Part shown: piece by piece, positions 5,231 through 7,176 of the stretch
Layout: every line of letters starts with the position of its first letter
Numbering within the stretch: the stretch's first letter is position 1
From: an uncultured Lysobacter sp.
Lineage (GTDB): Bacteria; Pseudomonadota; Gammaproteobacteria; Xanthomonadales; Xanthomonadaceae
Length of the DNA stretch: 7,176 bases
Assembly: GCA_946479915.1 (NCBI GenBank)
Contig: CAMLHR010000062.1
Span: forward strand, 1-7,176
Direction of reading: 5' to 3'
Program-made: the position numbers and the translations under genes
Notes under the pieces: generated by a model
Seen by the model: only the letters and a program-made list of their open reading frames with translations
The model's database searches: none
What the model was told of the DNA's origin: nothing

Positions 5231-6188
5231 CATCGCCTATTTCCATTGGCTCCTCGCCGCCTTCCTGCTGTACGCGGCGTGGCGCAACGCGCGCCAGCGG
5301 CATTGGGCACAAGCGGGCTTCTGGTCGCTGATCGGGGTGATGTTCGGCGGCGGCGACTGGATCCTCGCCGCGCGCGCCGCGGGCAACGACCTGCCCGCGC
5401 AGCTGGCCGGCGCAGGCGTCATCGCCCTCGCCCTGCTGGCCGTGCGGATGAAACGCGAACACATCGAGGAAGCGCCCGTCGAGGCACGGCGGGCCTCCGC
5501 CGCCCGCCTGGGCCATCGCCTCTTCATCCCCGCCCTGCTGATCCCGCTGGTCACGGTCCTGGTGGCGATGCTCGGCGGGTTCGTGGAGTTCGGGGGCTTT
5601 TCCCTGCTCGGCGAGGGCAGCGCGACGCTGATCGGGCTGTCGCTGGCCAGCGTCATCGCAGCCGCCGTGGCCATCGCCGTCACCGGCCAGCCAGCGGCCG
5701 CGGCCCCCGCCGAGGGCCGCCGGTTGCTGGACACCATCGGCTGGGCCGCGCTGCTGCCGCTGATCCTGGCGACCCTGGGGGGCGTGTTCGCCGCCAGCGG
5801 CGTCGGCGAGGCCGTGGCGACGCTGGTGTCCGCGATCATCCCCACCGACAGCCGCGTGGCCTGCGTCGTCGCCTACGGGCTGGGCATGGTGCTGTTCACC
5901 GTCATCATGGGCAACGCGTTCGCGGCGTTCCCGGTGATGACCGCGGGCATCGGCCTGCCGCTGCTGATCCAGCAGCACGGGGCGGAACCCGCGATCCTCG
6001 GCGCCATCGGCATGCTGACCGGGTATTGCGGCACGCTGCTCACGCCGATGGCGGCCAACTTCAACCTGGTGCCCGCGGCCCTGCTGGAACTCGACGACCC
6101 GAACGCGGTCATCCGGATGCAGGTGGCGACGGCGCTGCCGCTGATGGCGGTGAACCTCCTGCTCATGCTCTGGCTGGTGTTCCCATGA
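5223..6188 (+). CDS. DUF979 family membrane protein, putative permease subunit
   Basis: This 321-residue polytopic membrane protein matches DUF979, the constant partner of DUF969. Hydrophobic segments by eye lie near residues 8-20, 32-50, 60-74, 100-118, 132-154, 171-191, 211-230, 236-250, 257-276 and 302-320. Conserved-looking motifs are MGNAFAAFPVMTAGIGLP (229-246) and GYCGTLLTPMAANFNLVPAALLEL (267-290); the latter would suit a transport pore. The ATG at 5223 is chosen because family members begin with a short run such as MLDIAYFHWLL and the overlap with DUF969 is only 8 bases. The ATG at 5211 would add MGRP from within a REP-like element and cannot be excluded. The stop overlaps pcp as ATGA. 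The role is probably uptake or efflux of 5-oxoproline or pyroglutamyl peptides, inferred from context. Confidence 0.85.
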   Translation: MLDIAYFHWLLAAFLLYAAWRNARQRHWAQAGFWSLIGVMFGGGDWILAARAAGNDLPAQLAGAGVIALALLAVRMKREHIEEAPVEARRASAARLGHRLFIPALLIPLVTVLVAMLGGFVEFGGFSLLGEGSATLIGLSLASVIAAAVAIAVTGQPAAAAPAEGRRLLDTIGWAALLPLILATLGGVFAASGVGEAVATLVSAIIPTDSRVACVVAYGLGMVLFTVIMGNAFAAFPVMTAGIGLPLLIQQHGAEPAILGAIGMLTGYCGTLLTPMAANFNLVPAALLELDDPNAVIRMQVATALPLMAVNLLLMLWLVFP

Positions 6189-6826
6189 CCGTACTGCTCA
6201 CAGGCTTCGCCCCGTTCGGCGACGACGACACGAACCCGAGCTGGGACGCCGTGCGCCTGCTCGAGGGCCGGCGCATCGGCGGGCACCGCATCGCGACGGC
6301 CTGCCTGCCGGTCGCCTTCGGCCAGTCGCTCAAGGCGTTGCGCGCGGCCATCCGCGAGGCGAAGCCCGACGTCGTGCTCTGCGTCGGCCTCGCCGGCGGG
6401 CGCGCACAGGTGTCGGTCGAGCGCGTGGCCATCAACGTGGACGACGCGCGCATCCCCGACAACGCCGGCGCGAGCCCGGTCGACGTGCCGGTGGTCGACG
6501 GCGGCCCCGCGGCCTACTTCGCGACGCTGCCGATCAAGGCGATCGTCGAGGACATGCGCAAGGCGGGCATCCCCGCCGGCGTCTCGCAGACCTGCGGCAC
6601 CTACGTCTGCAACCACGTCTTCTACGGGCTGATGCACGCGCTGCGGCGCACGCCGAAGGTGCGCGCCGGCTTCATCCACGTGCCCTACGCGCCGGCCGGT
6701 GCCGCGCGCCACCCGGGCGCACCGAGCCTGCCCGTCGCGCTCGTCGCCGACGCCCTGCGCATCGCGGTGCGCACCACCCTGTCCACCCCCACCGACCGGC
6801 GCATCGCCGCCGGGGCCGAACACTGA
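6185..6826 (+). CDS. pcp: Pyroglutamyl-peptidase I (pyrrolidone-carboxylate peptidase)
   Basis: Pcp is a cytoplasmic C15-family cysteine peptidase that releases N-terminal pyroglutamate (5-oxoproline) from peptides, feeding the PxpABC enzyme encoded upstream. The 213-residue length is typical (about 210-220). The N terminus MTVLLTGFAPFGDDDTNPSW is characteristic. The catalytic triad is visible as E79 in VSVERVAIN, C142 in GTYVCNHVFYGLMH and H165 in GFIHVPYAP, at the spacing expected of the family. One deviation is TCGTYVCN where TAGT-[FY]-VCN is usual: C137 is an extra cysteine five residues before the nucleophile. The start overlaps the DUF979 stop as ATGA. The last 15 or so residues (TPTDRRIAAGAEH) are probably a disordered tail. 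Confidence 0.96.
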   Translation: MTVLLTGFAPFGDDDTNPSWDAVRLLEGRRIGGHRIATACLPVAFGQSLKALRAAIREAKPDVVLCVGLAGGRAQVSVERVAINVDDARIPDNAGASPVDVPVVDGGPAAYFATLPIKAIVEDMRKAGIPAGVSQTCGTYVCNHVFYGLMHALRRTPKVRAGFIHVPYAPAGAARHPGAPSLPVALVADALRIAVRTTLSTPTDRRIAAGAEH

Positions 6827-6829
6827 GGA
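6825..6829 (+). promoter_or_regulatory. Ribosome binding site of the small exported-protein gene
   Basis: GAGGA overlaps the pcp stop codon and lies 5 nt before the ATG at 6835. It is the clearest Shine-Dalgarno in the operon and supports both the start of this small gene and its co-transcription with pcp. Confidence 0.65.
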
Positions 6830-6834
6830 CCGAC

Positions 6835-7131
6835 ATGAAGAAGCTGCTTCCCGCCCTCGTCATCGCGCTGGCCTGCGCCACCGCCCTGCCCGCCCACGCC
6901 GCGCTGTTCGGCAAGGACCTGGACGAACAGGCCGCCGACGCGGCACGCCAGGGACTGCCCGCGGTCACCATCTGGGTGGACGCCACCTGGGGGTTCCGCA
7001 ACCAGGGCGCCGCCAACGACCTGACGGATGCGCACAAGGCGTTCGCCGCGCACGGCTACCGCGTGCAGGACGTCGAGCCGTACATCGAGAACGGCGACCT
7101 GGAAGGCTTCTTCGTCACCTACCAGCGGTAG
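6835..7131 (+). CDS. Small exported protein of unknown function
   Basis: I do not recognise this 98-residue protein. It begins with a classic Sec signal peptide: MKK, a hydrophobic core LLPALVIALACATAL, and an AHA cleavage site after residue 22, leaving a mature protein of about 76 residues for the periplasm. The mature part is mixed charged and aromatic (ALFGKDLDEQAADAARQG, then TIWVDATWGFRNQGAANDLTDAH and YRVQDVEPYIENGDLEGFFVTYQ), with no cysteine and no motif I can name. Cysteine 14 lies in a poor lipobox (IALAC with Ala at -3), so a lipoprotein is unlikely. A strong ribosome binding site and 8-nt spacing from pcp suggest it belongs to the operon, although it could be an unrelated passenger. 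Its stop is one base from the convergent dcd stop. Confidence 0.8.
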   Translation: MKKLLPALVIALACATALPAHAALFGKDLDEQAADAARQGLPAVTIWVDATWGFRNQGAANDLTDAHKAFAAHGYRVQDVEPYIENGDLEGFFVTYQR

Positions 7132-7133
7132 GT
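7117..7133. terminator. Hairpin across the convergent stop codons, weak terminator candidate
   Basis: ACCTACCAGCGGTAGGT is a perfect 7-bp inverted repeat with a 3-nt AGC loop. It covers the last codons and TAG stop of the small exported-protein gene and reaches the first base of the dcd stop. Position between converging genes fits a bidirectional terminator, but no T-run follows on either strand, so intrinsic termination would be weak. Confidence 0.3.
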
Positions 7134-7176
7134 CAGGTCCGCGGGAGCGTGACGCCCTTCTGCCCCTGGTACTTCC
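7133..7176 (-). CDS. dcd: dCTP deaminase Dcd, C-terminal end only
   Basis: Reading the minus strand from the window edge gives KYQGQKGVTLPRT followed by TGA (7135-7133). This matches, from memory, the C-terminal tail of Pseudomonas and Xanthomonas-type dCTP deaminase, which ends in KYQGQ-x-GVTLP. Dcd makes dUTP from dCTP for thymidylate synthesis in the cytoplasm. Only 13 complete residues of about 190 are present, and the rest lies beyond the right edge. The gene is convergent with the exported-protein gene, with one base between stops. Identification rests on a short but distinctive tail. Confidence 0.75.
   Translation of the reverse strand, partial: KYQGQKGVTLPRT

Noticed and set aside
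3962..5233. A 423-codon minus-strand open frame opposite pxpA and DUF969
   Set aside because: Composition is typical of GC-rich antisense shadows, with no domain motif; both plus-strand genes are clear.
5700..5720. GCGGCCC-7 nt-GGGCCGC inverted repeat in DUF979
   Set aside because: It encodes an Ala/Pro linker between membrane segments, and stems of this size are expected by chance in DNA this GC-rich.
1..7176. CRISPR arrays, insertion sequences, prophage genes, tRNA or rRNA genes
   Set aside because: No regularly spaced direct repeats, no transposase or phage protein, and no RNA gene sequence seen on either strand; apart from the REP-like palindromes the window is ordinary gene-dense chromosome.

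Overview
**Organism and composition.** This is very GC-rich bacterial DNA (about 70% or more G+C by eye) with tightly packed genes. Protein signatures (RimO, a Pseudomonas/Xanthomonas-like Dcd tail) and two copies of a GGAGCCGC-loop-GCGGC palindrome suggest a gammaproteobacterium of the Xanthomonadaceae/Lysobacteraceae type (Lysobacter or Luteimonas-like). That placement is inference; no marker here fixes the species.

**Layout.** On the left, the 5' three quarters of rimO (ribosomal protein S12 methylthiotransferase) runs leftward off the window. A 76-bp divergent intergenic region follows, with a symmetric palindrome that could carry two back-to-back -10 boxes. From 1060 to 7131 nine genes run rightward with almost no gaps: a dienelactone-hydrolase-family protein, a HIT-domain protein, pxpB, pxpC, pxpA, a DUF969 membrane protein, a DUF979 membrane protein, pcp, and a small exported protein of unknown function. 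The first eight overlap at every junction (ATGA, TGATG, TTGA or an 8-base overlap), so they look like one translationally coupled operon. At the right edge the last codons of dcd (dCTP deaminase) enter on the minus strand, with one base between the two converging stop codons.

**How the genes work together.** The core is a complete pyroglutamate salvage module. Pcp cuts N-terminal pyroglutamate from peptides, DUF969 and DUF979 form a probable two-part permease (substrate unproven, most plausibly 5-oxoproline or pyroglutamyl peptides), and PxpABC is the ATP-dependent 5-oxoprolinase that returns 5-oxoproline to glutamate. The two leading genes have no known link to this pathway.

**Main anomalies.** (1) A 104-base stretch in pxpC (3228-3331) contains no A or T and is full of long G and C homopolymers. 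It replaces a normally conserved part of the protein and is most likely a sequencing or assembly artefact, although the frame stays open. (2) A REP-like palindrome sits inside pxpB, in a linker between its two halves. (3) A second REP-like copy lies at the DUF969/DUF979 junction and affects the choice of start codon. (4) A perfect hairpin spans the converging stop codons at the right edge.
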